A DNA stretch of 64,000 nt from Paenibacillus terricola (GTDB taxonomy: Bacteria; Bacillota; Bacilli; Paenibacillales; Paenibacillaceae), in the NCBI RefSeq assembly GCF_014779765.1, contig NZ_JACXZA010000007.1, positions 1 through 64,000 on the forward strand. The letters are read 5' to 3'. The notes beneath the pieces are model-generated. The model had not been told where the DNA came from. It did not search any database and was given only the letters and a program-made list of their open reading frames with translations. Within the stretch, counting starts at the first letter, position 1. Each line of letters starts with the position of its first letter. Both the position numbers and the translations under genes were made by a program. Positions 53,749 to 63,881 of this stretch are shown in pieces.

Positions 53749-54726
53749 ATGAGTAAGATTCAAATCGGCATCGTTGGTTACGGTAACCTCGGTAAAGGTG
53801 TCGAAAAAGCAATTGCACAAAATCCAGACATGGAGCTTGTAGCAATCTTCACGCGCCGACAACCAGAGGATTTCGCAGGACATGCAGCAAAGTTCGAGCA
53901 TATCTCGGCAGCTGAGCAGTACAAAGGCAAGATCGACGTTATGATTCTGTGCGGCGGTTCCGCAACGGACCTGCCAGAGCAAACGCCAGTTATCGCGAGC
54001 ATGTTCAACACGGTTGACAGCTTCGATACGCACGCTAAGATTCCTGAGTTCTTCAACACGGTTAACGCTGCGGCAACGCAAGGCGGCAACCTCTCCGTTA
54101 TTTCCACGGGCTGGGATCCAGGCCTGTTCTCGCTGAACCGCCTGCTCGCTGAATCGATTCTTCCAGAAGGCAAAGATTACACGTTCTGGGGCAAAGGCGT
54201 AAGCCAAGGCCACTCCGATGCAATCCGCCGTGTACCAGGCGTTAAAGGCGGCGTGCAATACACGGTTCCAGTTGAATCCGTAATCGACCGCATCCGTTCC
54301 GGTGAAACGCCTGAATTCACGACGCGTGAGAAACACCTCCGCGAGTGCTTCGTTGTCGCTGAAGAAGGCGCTGACCAAGAAGTGATCCGTCAAACGATCG
54401 TTTCGATGCCGAACTACTTCTCCGACTACGACACGACCGTAACGTTCATCTCCGAAGATGAGCTCAAAGAGAAACACCAAGGCATGCCGCACGGCGGCTT
54501 CGTTATCCGCAGCGGCATCACGGGTGAAAGCACGAAACAAATCATCGAGTTCGGCCTGAAGCTCGAGAGCAACCCTGAATTTACTGCAAGCGTGCTTGTT
54601 GCATACGCACGCGCTGCAATCCGTCTCAGCCGCGATGGTCAAAAAGGCGCGAAAACGGTATTCGACATTCCATTCGCTTACCTGTCGCCAAAATCCGGCG
54701 AAGAGCTCCGCCGCGAACTGCTGTAA
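53749..54726 (+). CDS. ddh: Meso-diaminopimelate dehydrogenase
   Basis: 325 aa. Makes meso-2,6-diaminopimelate from tetrahydrodipicolinate, NADPH and ammonia in one step, for lysine and the wall peptide. N-terminal NADP fold GIVGYGNLGKGV with FTRRQPEDF, DVMILCGGSATDLPEQTP, STGWDPGLFSLNR and KGVSQGHSDAIRRVPGVKGG are Ddh signatures. GGGAGGA precedes ATG 53749. Strong codon bias, with its own terminator; next to gdhA, another ammonia-fixing enzyme. Confidence 0.95.
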   Translation: MSKIQIGIVGYGNLGKGVEKAIAQNPDMELVAIFTRRQPEDFAGHAAKFEHISAAEQYKGKIDVMILCGGSATDLPEQTPVIASMFNTVDSFDTHAKIPEFFNTVNAAATQGGNLSVISTGWDPGLFSLNRLLAESILPEGKDYTFWGKGVSQGHSDAIRRVPGVKGGVQYTVPVESVIDRIRSGETPEFTTREKHLRECFVVAEEGADQEVIRQTIVSMPNYFSDYDTTVTFISEDELKEKHQGMPHGGFVIRSGITGESTKQIIEFGLKLESNPEFTASVLVAYARAAIRLSRDGQKGAKTVFDIPFAYLSPKSGEELRRELL

Positions 54727-54770
54727 TTTGTCGCAGAAACATACGGCGATTAAAAAATTTTAACAACTCA

Positions 54771-54804
54771 AAAACCCCCGTCGCTATGCGATCGGGGGTT
54801 TTTT
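54771..54804 (+). terminator. ddh terminator
   Basis: AAAACCCCCGTCGC-TAT-GCGATCGGGGGTTTT stem and a run of six T. Confidence 0.92.
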
Positions 54805-54944
54805 CTGGTACTTTTTTGTACTCATATACATTTTCTTTGTACTATATAATAGAAGAAAGACGAAAAACCCGAACGAATAGAGCAAATTAATCAGGGGTGA
54901 AAGGTTTTTTTAATTGGCGAATGGGGAATCGAATGTTTTAAACT

Positions 54945-54973
54945 TTGTAATTATCACGGGATGATAGTATAAA
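54945..54973 (+). promoter_or_regulatory. gdhA promoter
   Basis: -35 TTGTAA (54945-54950), 17-nt spacer, -10 TATAAA (54968-54973). The 140 bp upstream are AT-rich with a TATAAT at 54844 but no matching -35. Confidence 0.7.
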
Positions 54974-55030
54974 CGATGTGTGAAAAACTATAAAAGAGCT
55001 GGAGGACACGTCCTCGCAGTTACTGAGTAA

Positions 55031-56416
<1,386 letters not shown>

Positions 56417-56436
56417 GATTACTACCTTTATAGACG

Positions 56437-56465
56437 AAAGACCGCGCTTAGGCGCGGTCTTTTTG
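56437..56465 (+). terminator. gdhA terminator
   Basis: AAAGACCGCGC-TTAG-GCGCGGTCTTT, then TTGC. Confidence 0.93.
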
Positions 56466-56577
56466 CTTTGAGGACGAGAGTATGCGACAGAATTGTCGGA
56501 TAGACCAACGAAGATCCAATTGTGAACATATTTTGTCACAAACAGACCTTAATCTGTATTTTTATGTCTGAATGTGG

Positions 56578-56607
56578 TTGGCTAGTCCAGCACCCCCGTG
56601 ATATACT
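56578..56607 (+). promoter_or_regulatory. Promoter of a putative very short transcript
   Basis: -35 TTGGCT (56578-56583), 18-nt spacer, -10 TATACT (56602-56607). A perfect terminator begins only 14 nt after the -10. Confidence 0.5.
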
Positions 56608-56620
56608 AGCAACAGCGAAG

Positions 56621-56662
56621 AACGTTCTTGAGCCTCCGGGGCTTAAGGGCGTTTTTATTTTT
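56621..56662 (+). terminator. Strong terminator just downstream of an orphan promoter
   Basis: AACGTTCTTGAGCC pairs with GGCTTAAGGGCGTT over 14 positions (with G-T pairs), 5-nt loop, then TTTTTATTTTT. Together with the promoter at 56578-56607 it would define an RNA of roughly 45-50 nt. From here to the AraC-family gene's end (56844) nothing else was recognised. Confidence 0.8.
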
Positions 56663-56843
56663 CTGCCACTGCGAAGAATTCTCCCGTGTATCCCCATTTA
56701 GTCAACCGCTCCCCTAATTGTGCCACTTTTCGACGTGTTTCTTCATTAATATGTGTGCAACATTACAGCCTATATTCGCTCCTCCGAACAGAGTTTTGCA
56801 AACCCTTACATTACTCTACTCCGTTTCTCCGCTAATCGCCGAT

Positions 56844-57734
56844 TTATCGCCTAACTTGCGAAGGCGTTACACCCTTATACTGCTTATATAGTTTCGTAAA
56901 ATAGTTCGGATTGTCGCATCCAACCTGACCTGCGATTTCCGTAACGGTGTCGGTCGTGTCGCGCAGCAGACGCTCTGCCTCGTTCATTCGGCACATATTG
57001 ACGTATTCGACAAAGGTGCGGCCTGTTAGCTTCTTGAACATTTTGCAAAAATGGTACGGGTTCAAGCTCACAACCTTCGCCGCCTGTTCAATCGTCCAAC
57101 GTTCCCCATAACGCTCCTCCACCTGTCGAAGCAGCGGCTTGAACCGCTCGCGGTTCAGACTGTGCTGCGATTCGCTGCCCGCTCTTCCATCCGACTGATG
57201 CGGCAGCAGCGTACGCGCCAACTGTGTAAACAGCATATGCAGATGCGACTTGATAACGAGCGGATAGCCCGGCTGCTTCGCCTCGAACTCTCGCATCATC
57301 TGTTCGAGCAGCGCATAGTGCGTCGCACATTCCGAGTTCAACTTATCGGGCTGTACAGGAAGCTGCAGCCTGCCCTCCGCATAGGGTGCCACGAGTTCCG
57401 CATGAATAGCATCATGGGACCAATCATTAAACAACGACCCGTTAAACACGATCGAGATGAATCGAATATCCCCGATGCATCGGCTGTAGCCGACATGCAG
57501 GCCGCCTGCTGGCACGAACAGAACATCGCCAGGCTCGATCTCATACGGGCGGCTGTCGATATGAAAGACCGCGCTTCCCTGCCTCATGATAATGATTTCG
57601 AAATGCTCATGCCAGTGCAGAAACAGTATATTCTGATCCAATCGCGCGTCCGGACAGCGATTATCGAACAGCATGTACGGATAAGTTTTGTGCGCGAGCC
57701 TTGTGTTCTCCCATAATGCCTGCGGATACGTCAT
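56844..57734 (-). CDS. AraC family transcriptional regulator
   Basis: 296 aa. N-terminal cupin ligand-binding domain (about 40-90; HWHEHFEIIIMRQGSAVFHID and PGDVLFVPAGGLHVGYS) and two C-terminal helix-turn-helix motifs (TIEQAAKVVSLNPYHFCKMFKKLTG and VTEIAGQVGCDNPNYFTKLYKQYKGVTPSQVRR). Divergent from the sugar isomerase/oxidoreductase operon, so it probably activates those genes in response to a sugar or polyol. ATG 57734 is used; a GTG five codons earlier is within the GGGGGTGG site. Confidence 0.93.
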   Translation of the reverse strand: MTYPQALWENTRLAHKTYPYMLFDNRCPDARLDQNILFLHWHEHFEIIIMRQGSAVFHIDSRPYEIEPGDVLFVPAGGLHVGYSRCIGDIRFISIVFNGSLFNDWSHDAIHAELVAPYAEGRLQLPVQPDKLNSECATHYALLEQMMREFEAKQPGYPLVIKSHLHMLFTQLARTLLPHQSDGRAGSESQHSLNRERFKPLLRQVEERYGERWTIEQAAKVVSLNPYHFCKMFKKLTGRTFVEYVNMCRMNEAERLLRDTTDTVTEIAGQVGCDNPNYFTKLYKQYKGVTPSQVRR

Positions 57735-57795
57735 ACATGCCACCCCCACAAGATCCGACTACTATTCCCCAAGATTATATAGAGAATTCAATAAA

Positions 57796-57809
57796 TGATA
57801 GCGCTATTA
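57796..57809. promoter_or_regulatory. Palindromic cre-like operator between divergent genes
   Basis: TGATAGCGCTATTA contains a perfect ATAGCGCTAT palindrome and differs from cre at one conserved base. It lies midway between the AraC-family gene and the isomerase gene and may serve CcpA or the AraC protein. Confidence 0.5.
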
Positions 57810-57856
57810 TGAAGTTGTTAGTTCTACTATAAGCCAATATTGGAGTGATACACAAG

Positions 57857-58744
57857 ATGAGTAACTTACTGCGCATCGGCACGCTGGTTGGCGGTGGGGA
57901 CGCGGTTCGCGTCATTCCCCAAATCGTAGGTCATGGGTTCGAATCGTTCAGTCTCACCTTCTGGCAGACGACAGGTTCGGTTGATTTGAAGGAAACGGCG
58001 GCTCGCGTTCGCGAACTGGCGGAGGAGCACAATTTTGTTATATCGACGCTTGGCATCTTCGGCAATCCGTTGACAGGTGCAGGCGACAACGCGGATACAC
58101 TCGCAAGCTGGGAGCGCCTGATCGATCACGCGCATCTATTCGGCACAGACATCGTCTCCGGCTTTACTGGTCGCCTGACGGGCCGCTCTATTGACGATTC
58201 CATCCCTGCTTATGCTGAAGTATTCGGAGAACTGGGCCGCCGCGCTGCGGACAAGGGCGTTAGGATCGCATTCGAGAATTGCGATATGGGCGGCACTTGG
58301 AACAGCGGCGACTGGAACATTGCACTCAACCCGACAGCTTGGGAGAAGATGTTCAACGCGATTCCATCGGACAACATCGGTCTCCAATGGGAGCCATGCC
58401 ACCAGATGGTCAGCCTGATCGATCCGATTCCGCAGCTGCGCAAATGGGTATCAAAGGTATTCCACGTGCATGGCAAAGACGCCACGATCGCATGGGACAT
58501 CGTGAGAGAATACGGCATTCATGGACCGAAAGAGTTCGTCTGGCACCGGACGCCGGGCTTCGGCGATACGAACTGGACAGACATCATCACGATCCTGCGC
58601 CAGGCAGGCTATCAAGGCACGATCGACATCGAGGGCTGGCACGACCCGGTTTACCGGGGCGAACTGGAGATGACAGGACAAGTCCACGCATTGAACTATC
58701 TTAAAAACTGCCGCGGCGGAAGCATCATTCCGAACCCGGTCTAA
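57857..58744 (+). CDS. Sugar phosphate isomerase/epimerase family protein
   Basis: 295 aa TIM barrel of the AP-endonuclease-2/xylose-isomerase-like superfamily. Metal-binding and active-site pattern: IAFENCDMGGTWNSGDWN, GLQWEPCHQMV, VFHVHGKDATI and DIEGWHDPV, the Glu/Asp/His/Glu set of this family. Often involved in inositol or sugar-derivative catabolism. ATG 57857 has GGAG 11 nt upstream. Followed after 21 bp by a Gfo/Idh/MocA oxidoreductase, its probable pathway partner. Confidence 0.87.
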   Translation: MSNLLRIGTLVGGGDAVRVIPQIVGHGFESFSLTFWQTTGSVDLKETAARVRELAEEHNFVISTLGIFGNPLTGAGDNADTLASWERLIDHAHLFGTDIVSGFTGRLTGRSIDDSIPAYAEVFGELGRRAADKGVRIAFENCDMGGTWNSGDWNIALNPTAWEKMFNAIPSDNIGLQWEPCHQMVSLIDPIPQLRKWVSKVFHVHGKDATIAWDIVREYGIHGPKEFVWHRTPGFGDTNWTDIITILRQAGYQGTIDIEGWHDPVYRGELEMTGQVHALNYLKNCRGGSIIPNPV

Positions 58745-58765
58745 TTTCAAACGCGGAGGATACGA

Positions 58766-59815
58766 ATGATGACAACCCCTTATCGTATTGCGCTCGTCGG
58801 CTGTGGAGGCATTGCGAACCTCTGGATGAAAAATGTGGTTCAACGCAAAGATGCTTCTGTCGTCGCCCTCATTGACGTTCGCGAGGAGTCGGCTAAAGCG
58901 ATGGCCGAGAAATACGGGCTATCTTGCCCCACGTTCACCGATCTGCAGACAGCCATCGAAGCAACGGATGCGAATCTCGTGCTCGACATTACGATTCCAG
59001 CGGCTCACTACGAGATTCGCCGCACCGCGATGCTGAATGGCTGCCACGTATTCGGCGAGAAACCAATGGCCGAAACGATGGAACAATGCAACGATCTCGT
59101 AGCGCTTGCCGAACAGACGGATCGCTCGCATGCGATTATGCAGAATCGCCGTTATGAGCCAGGCATTCGTGCGCTGCGCCAATTGATTACGGACGGCACC
59201 ATCGGCAAACCAGGTTATGTTGGCGCAGACTTCTTTATCGGCGCTCACTTCGGAGGCTTCCGCGATGCAATGGACAGCCCGCTGTTGCTAGACATGTCGA
59301 TCCATACGTTCGACCAAGCGCGCTTCATCATCGGCGCTGATCCTGTATCCGTCTACTGCCAAGAATTCAACCCTGCCGGCTCTTGGTATGAAGGCAATGC
59401 AGCAGCCATCTGCATCTTCGAGATGTCCGACGGCTCGGTGTTCTGCTACCGCGGCTCTTGGTGCGCGGAAGGCCAGCCGACCTCGTGGGAGGCAGACTGG
59501 CGCATTACGGGCGAGACGGGAACGGCCATCTGGAACGGCATCGATGCGCCTTATGCGGACGTCGTTGCGCCTGGTGATCAGTCAGGCAAATTCATTAGAG
59601 AGTATGTCCGCGTCACGACCGAGAAACAGCCTATGGAGAGTGTCTTCCATGATGGCTGCATCGACGAGATGTTCGAGTCGCTTAACGAAGGACGTCCGTC
59701 CGGCACTTCCGGGCACGACAACCGCTACAGCATGGCGATGGTACTGGCCGCGCTCGAAAGCGCACGTACAGGCCAGAAGATTAACATCGCCGCTTTTATG
59801 GAACAACAGCAGTAG
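58766..59815 (+). CDS. Gfo/Idh/MocA family oxidoreductase
   Basis: 349 aa. N-terminal NAD(P)-binding Rossmann fold RIALVGCGGIANLWMKNV, conserved catalytic EKPMAETMEQ (the EKP lysine), then a C-terminal alpha/beta dimerisation domain with LLLDMSIHTFDQARFIIGADP (the active-site D and H). Oxidises the hydroxyl of a sugar, sugar acid or inositol derivative. GGAGG 6-7 nt upstream of the tandem ATGs. Second gene of the operon divergent from the AraC regulator. Confidence 0.92.
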   Translation: MMTTPYRIALVGCGGIANLWMKNVVQRKDASVVALIDVREESAKAMAEKYGLSCPTFTDLQTAIEATDANLVLDITIPAAHYEIRRTAMLNGCHVFGEKPMAETMEQCNDLVALAEQTDRSHAIMQNRRYEPGIRALRQLITDGTIGKPGYVGADFFIGAHFGGFRDAMDSPLLLDMSIHTFDQARFIIGADPVSVYCQEFNPAGSWYEGNAAAICIFEMSDGSVFCYRGSWCAEGQPTSWEADWRITGETGTAIWNGIDAPYADVVAPGDQSGKFIREYVRVTTEKQPMESVFHDGCIDEMFESLNEGRPSGTSGHDNRYSMAMVLAALESARTGQKINIAAFMEQQQ

Positions 59816-59876
59816 TGTTTCACTAAGCAGCAGCGGCTCTCCCCGCTCGTCTGAATGGATAAAGCACACAGCAAAC

Positions 59877-59922
59877 AAGCCTCCGACATTCGCTGCATAG
59901 GCGATTATCGGAGGCTTTCTTA
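59877..59922 (+). terminator. Terminator of the sugar-catabolism operon
   Basis: AAGCCTCCGA (59877-59886) pairs with TCGGAGGCTT (59908-59917), then TCTTATT. Confidence 0.85.
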
Positions 59923-59929
59923 TTGCAAC

Positions 59930-59952
59930 AAAAAAGACACCCAAAGGTGTCT
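59930..59952 (-). terminator. Minus-strand hairpin with T-run
   Basis: Minus strand: AGACACC-TTTG-GGTGTCT followed by T6. No minus-strand gene ends here, so it may simply back up the plus-strand terminator or mark an antisense transcript. Nothing further recognised to 60,095. Confidence 0.6.
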
Positions 59953-60116
59953 GTGCGTCCAGATATCGAAAACTGGGTGACTTCAAGCAGAGCTTAGGCG
60001 TCCTCGCCTTTCATAATATTAGTATAAATCATGGAAAATTATCAGTCTACACTTTTTATCTATTTTGGGATACATTTCTTTAGGCAGCCAAGTCATCTGA
60101 AGGAGGGTACTTCCCA

Positions 60117-61883
60117 CTGATTAACCTCTATCGCGTATTCCGCTATTCGATTACTATGCTTAGTCGTGAGGATCGACGACCCGTCATCCGCACAGCCTCA
60201 CTCGATACCGTCAGCATGCTTATGCTGCCGCTTCGACTGTTCCTAATCAAGCTCGTTATGGATCAGATCCAACGATGGAATCTACCAACGAGTACTCATG
60301 AGACGCTCCTGTTCGCCTGCACGGGTCTCGCAGCACTTATGACAGCCGCCGCATTCATCGGCTCCTCTTCTCTGCTCATGCACACCCGCATTTTCGAAAT
60401 TGGCACCTTGCTCAAGGAACGCATCATCGTGGACACGACCGCTCGTCTTCCCCTTCGCGCCCTTGAATCGCCAACCGTACAGGACGCTCGAAGACGCGCG
60501 TTGTTGTACGCTCCTGATGCTGTCTGCCTTGAGGGATTAAGCTTCCTCATCCAAAGTGTGCAGGCGATTCTGCTGATCGGAATCATCTGCCTGCTGGGCT
60601 GCTGGCCGCTGGCCGTTGGACTGCTGCTGCTCGGCTGCGGGCAAAGCTGGCTCTACGCTGCCATCGGTTCACGCCTTGAGCGTTCCCAGACCAAGCAGGC
60701 TGCCTCACTTCGTCTCGCCGACCATCTTCATCGCCTGCTTATTGCGAAGAGCTCAGCCCAAGAAATTCGAGTCTTCAGCCTCCACACCCTGCTTCAGCAG
60801 CGCTGGCTAACCTATAACCAAGATGCAAGCAGGCAGAATGAACGGGCCATTGCCCGGAGCGAACGACAGAAGCTTCTCCCTGAACTATCTTTCTCCCTCA
60901 TAAGCGGAGTGGCGATTCTGATCATCATGCTCGCAGGTTCATCCGCTTCCAGCTCCGCCGGCGATTATGTTGTGCTGTTTCAATGCGTCACGCTGCTGGC
61001 CGGGGCTATTCCCGGCGCTGTGAAGCAGATTGGTTCTTTATCTCAAATGGCCGTCCACTTCAACAACAACAACGCCTATCTTCAACTTGCGGAGGACTCG
61101 GCGACTCATCCTCACAACGGCACAGTTACTAATAGCGTTGAACCCATTGGTCTAAGGGTAGAGCAAGTATCATTCCGTTACGATCACGCCGATGACCGCC
61201 CTGCGGCAATCGATTCCGTTAGCTTCGAGGTGGAACCAGGCACGAAGATCGCTATTGTCGGTGACAATGGTTCCGGCAAATCAACGCTTGTCAAACTGCT
61301 GCTCGGCCTGTATCGTCCGGACGAAGGTGTCATCCAATGGGAGACGAGTCAAGGCACTTGCCAAGCTGGTGATCCGGCGTACCGGACAGCCGCCGTCTTT
61401 CAAGACTTCAACCGCTTCCAGCTTAGGCTCCGCGATAATGTTGCCATCGGGGACGTGACCAAGGTCAATGACGATGATGCCATTCATGCAGCACTCGCCA
61501 AGGCTGGAGTGAGCCGGCCGCATACACCATTGAACGACATGATCGGCACCGCATTCGGCCGATTCGACTTGTCCGGCGGACAATGGCAGAAGATTGCGGC
61601 CTCGCGCGCTTTTATTAGCAAGAACAGCTTCCTCGTCTTCGATGAGCCAACCTCTGCCCTCGATCCGCAAGCGGAACGGGAGGCTTTCGCCAATTTCCTG
61701 CAGGCTGCCGAGGGACAGACCGCCGTTCTTGTTACACACCGATTAGGCGCGGCGAAGCTTGCCGACACCATTCTTGTCCTGAAGGATGGACGCTTAATCG
61801 AGCAAGGCACACATGCGCAGCTGATAGAAGCACAAGGCGAATATGAACGGTTATATCGCCTGCAAGCGGCTTGGTATGCCTGA
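60117..61883 (+). CDS. ABC exporter half-transporter 1 (apparent CTG start)
   Basis: 588 aa if started at CTG 60117. Transmembrane domain of about 310 residues, then an ATPase domain: Walker A VGDNGSGKSTLVKLLLG, ABC signature FDLSGGQWQKIAASRAF, Walker B FLVFDEPTSALD, H-loop VTHRLG. AAGGAGGG lies exactly 9 nt before CTG, while the first ATG (60156, 13 codons later) has no ribosome binding site. The extra residues INLYRVFRYSITMLSRE fit the cytoplasmic elbow of such exporters. No ATG/GTG/TTG start fits this site. Forms an operon with the next half-transporter; cargo unknown. Confidence 0.88.
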   Translation: MINLYRVFRYSITMLSREDRRPVIRTASLDTVSMLMLPLRLFLIKLVMDQIQRWNLPTSTHETLLFACTGLAALMTAAAFIGSSSLLMHTRIFEIGTLLKERIIVDTTARLPLRALESPTVQDARRRALLYAPDAVCLEGLSFLIQSVQAILLIGIICLLGCWPLAVGLLLLGCGQSWLYAAIGSRLERSQTKQAASLRLADHLHRLLIAKSSAQEIRVFSLHTLLQQRWLTYNQDASRQNERAIARSERQKLLPELSFSLISGVAILIIMLAGSSASSSAGDYVVLFQCVTLLAGAIPGAVKQIGSLSQMAVHFNNNNAYLQLAEDSATHPHNGTVTNSVEPIGLRVEQVSFRYDHADDRPAAIDSVSFEVEPGTKIAIVGDNGSGKSTLVKLLLGLYRPDEGVIQWETSQGTCQAGDPAYRTAAVFQDFNRFQLRLRDNVAIGDVTKVNDDDAIHAALAKAGVSRPHTPLNDMIGTAFGRFDLSGGQWQKIAASRAFISKNSFLVFDEPTSALDPQAEREAFANFLQAAEGQTAVLVTHRLGAAKLADTILVLKDGRLIEQGTHAQLIEAQGEYERLYRLQAAWYA

Positions 61884-61921
61884 CCCTAACACTGGCAGCA
61901 CAGAAAGAAGGAGGCCTTCCC

Positions 61922-63763
61922 TTGACGCTATATATCCAACGGGCAGCCAGTATCATGAGCCTGTTAAAGCTTATTGTCCGCAAGCACCCCATTCTCACCT
62001 GCTTATGGCTGATCGTCCCTCTACTATCGGGCTTTATCATCATTCCTCTGGCAGCGGCCGAGCGGCAGTTGATCGACACGGCCATCGCGTATGCAGGGCT
62101 CGACAGGTCAAGCATCTTACAGGCTGCGTGGCCGCCGCTCCTTACGCTGGCTGCGGCATCCGTTGCAGCTGTTCTATTCGCCATGATGAAGAAGCTGACC
62201 GATACCTATATGGCGAATCGTGCAGCACGGCAGCTGCTGACAGAGATTCAGAACCGTGCCATCTATGTGCCGCTGGAGCAGCTTGAAAGTCCTGAATACT
62301 ACGATCGGCTCAGCCGTGCCCAGACTGCGGCAGAGCAGGCATTAACCAGCATACTGTTCGGCGCCGCGGAAACCGTCCGGTTGACCTTCTCCCTTGCCGG
62401 AATGATCGTCGTCGCGGCAGCCGGACACTGGACCATTGCGGTGCTCCTATTCATCGTTAGCGTGATCGTCCTCATTCAACGAGTACGGCTTGAGATTAAG
62501 GTGAAGCAGGCTGCCCGAGCGTTAACGACAAATGGCCGCATGGCCGATTATTTGAAGCAATCGCTGTCAGAGCCGGCAGTCATCAAGGAGTTAAGCGTAT
62601 TTCACGCCATCTCCTATATGACCGAGCAATGGTTCGGACGTGCACAGACTTATGAGGTCACACGTAACAATTACCGAAGACGCGAGGGCCGAATGGCCGC
62701 TTGGTTCGGCCTCTCCTTCCTCATTCTGCTGTTTGCATCGCTTGCCATTATGATTGGGCGACTCAATCAACATGCCGTTACCGTCGGCACAGTCGCCATC
62801 GTGTTCCAGACCATCCTTCAGGCTCAGGGCGTCCCGCTCCAAATGTCGTGGTCATTAGGTCGACTCTATGTGCAAGGTGCTCAGGCTGCTGATCTTGTTG
62901 ATTTCATCAAGAACAATGAGCCTACTCCGCATCTCTCGCAGCAGCAAGATCTGTTGGACGAGCCCATTCATACGATTCAATTCGACAATGTCAGCTACCG
63001 CTATCCTGGCGCACAATCCGATGTGCTGCACGGCCTTCGTGTAACGCTGCGAACAGGAGAAACGACTGCGCTTGTCGGTGACAATGGAGCCGGCAAATCG
63101 ACTTTCGTAAAGCTTATGCTCGGCTTGTTCGAACCGACAGCCGGCCGCATCCTGGTCAATGGGCACGATATACGTACGCTTGACCAACATTGTCTGCGCC
63201 AGCAGCTAAGCGCCGTATTCCAAGATTGCGGTCATTACCCGCTTACCGTGCGAGATTACGTTACTGCAGGAACCAGTTCAACAACAACAGCCACTTCCGA
63301 TGACAACGAAATTGAGCAAATGTTAGCAGCATGCGGACTCCGTTCCTTGTCTGAGGGGAGCAATGCTCTTGCGCTTAAGCTGACCAATGTATGGCCTGAT
63401 GGCCGCGAACTGTCAGGCGGGCAGTGGCAGCGGCTTGCGATCAGCAGAGCCGCGCTGCGCAGCAGTCGTGTCATTGCGCTGGACGAACCGACCTCCGCCA
63501 TCGACCCGAGCGGTGAGCTTGAGCTGTACCGCATGTGCCAATCCCTCTTCCAAGGCAAGCTCGCTGTCTTCGTCTCGCATCGGCTAGGCTGGGCACGGAA
63601 TGCCGATCGAATTCTCGTCCTGCATAACAGCACCATTGCCGAAGACGGCAGTCATGAGCAGCTTATGGAGCGGAACGGCCTGTACGCCGACTCCTTCCGC
63701 GCGCAGGCGGCCTGGTATGAGCCAACGGCTGAGCGGCAGCAGCCTGACACTACTGCGTCATAA
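61922..63763 (+). CDS. ABC exporter half-transporter 2 (TTG start)
   Basis: 613 aa. Same type IV exporter architecture: membrane domain (about 1-330) and ATPase domain with Walker A VGDNGAGKSTFVKLMLG, signature ELSGGQWQRLAISRAAL, Walker B VIALDEPTSAID and H-loop VSHRLG. The start is TTG 7 nt after AAGGAGG, 38 bp downstream of gene 1's stop. Its final segment (DSFRAQAAWYEP) resembles the end of gene 1 (RLYRLQAAWYA), so the two probably arose by duplication and work as a heterodimer. No linked peptide or immunity gene is visible. Confidence 0.93.
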   Translation: MTLYIQRAASIMSLLKLIVRKHPILTCLWLIVPLLSGFIIIPLAAAERQLIDTAIAYAGLDRSSILQAAWPPLLTLAAASVAAVLFAMMKKLTDTYMANRAARQLLTEIQNRAIYVPLEQLESPEYYDRLSRAQTAAEQALTSILFGAAETVRLTFSLAGMIVVAAAGHWTIAVLLFIVSVIVLIQRVRLEIKVKQAARALTTNGRMADYLKQSLSEPAVIKELSVFHAISYMTEQWFGRAQTYEVTRNNYRRREGRMAAWFGLSFLILLFASLAIMIGRLNQHAVTVGTVAIVFQTILQAQGVPLQMSWSLGRLYVQGAQAADLVDFIKNNEPTPHLSQQQDLLDEPIHTIQFDNVSYRYPGAQSDVLHGLRVTLRTGETTALVGDNGAGKSTFVKLMLGLFEPTAGRILVNGHDIRTLDQHCLRQQLSAVFQDCGHYPLTVRDYVTAGTSSTTTATSDDNEIEQMLAACGLRSLSEGSNALALKLTNVWPDGRELSGGQWQRLAISRAALRSSRVIALDEPTSAIDPSGELELYRMCQSLFQGKLAVFVSHRLGWARNADRILVLHNSTIAEDGSHEQLMERNGLYADSFRAQAAWYEPTAERQQPDTTAS

Positions 63764-63769
63764 CAGAAC

Positions 63770-63805
63770 AACCCCCGCCACTGAAATAGGCGGGGGTTGC
63801 ATTTT
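63770..63805 (+). terminator. Terminator of the ABC exporter operon
   Basis: AACCCCCGCC (63770-63779) pairs with GGCGGGGGTT (63789-63798), then GCATTTT. Confidence 0.88.
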
Positions 63806-63881
63806 ACAATAACATAACCATAAAAAGATCCGTCTCGGACCTGCGTACAGAAGCAGTCATTAATTCTCCCAATATACAGTG

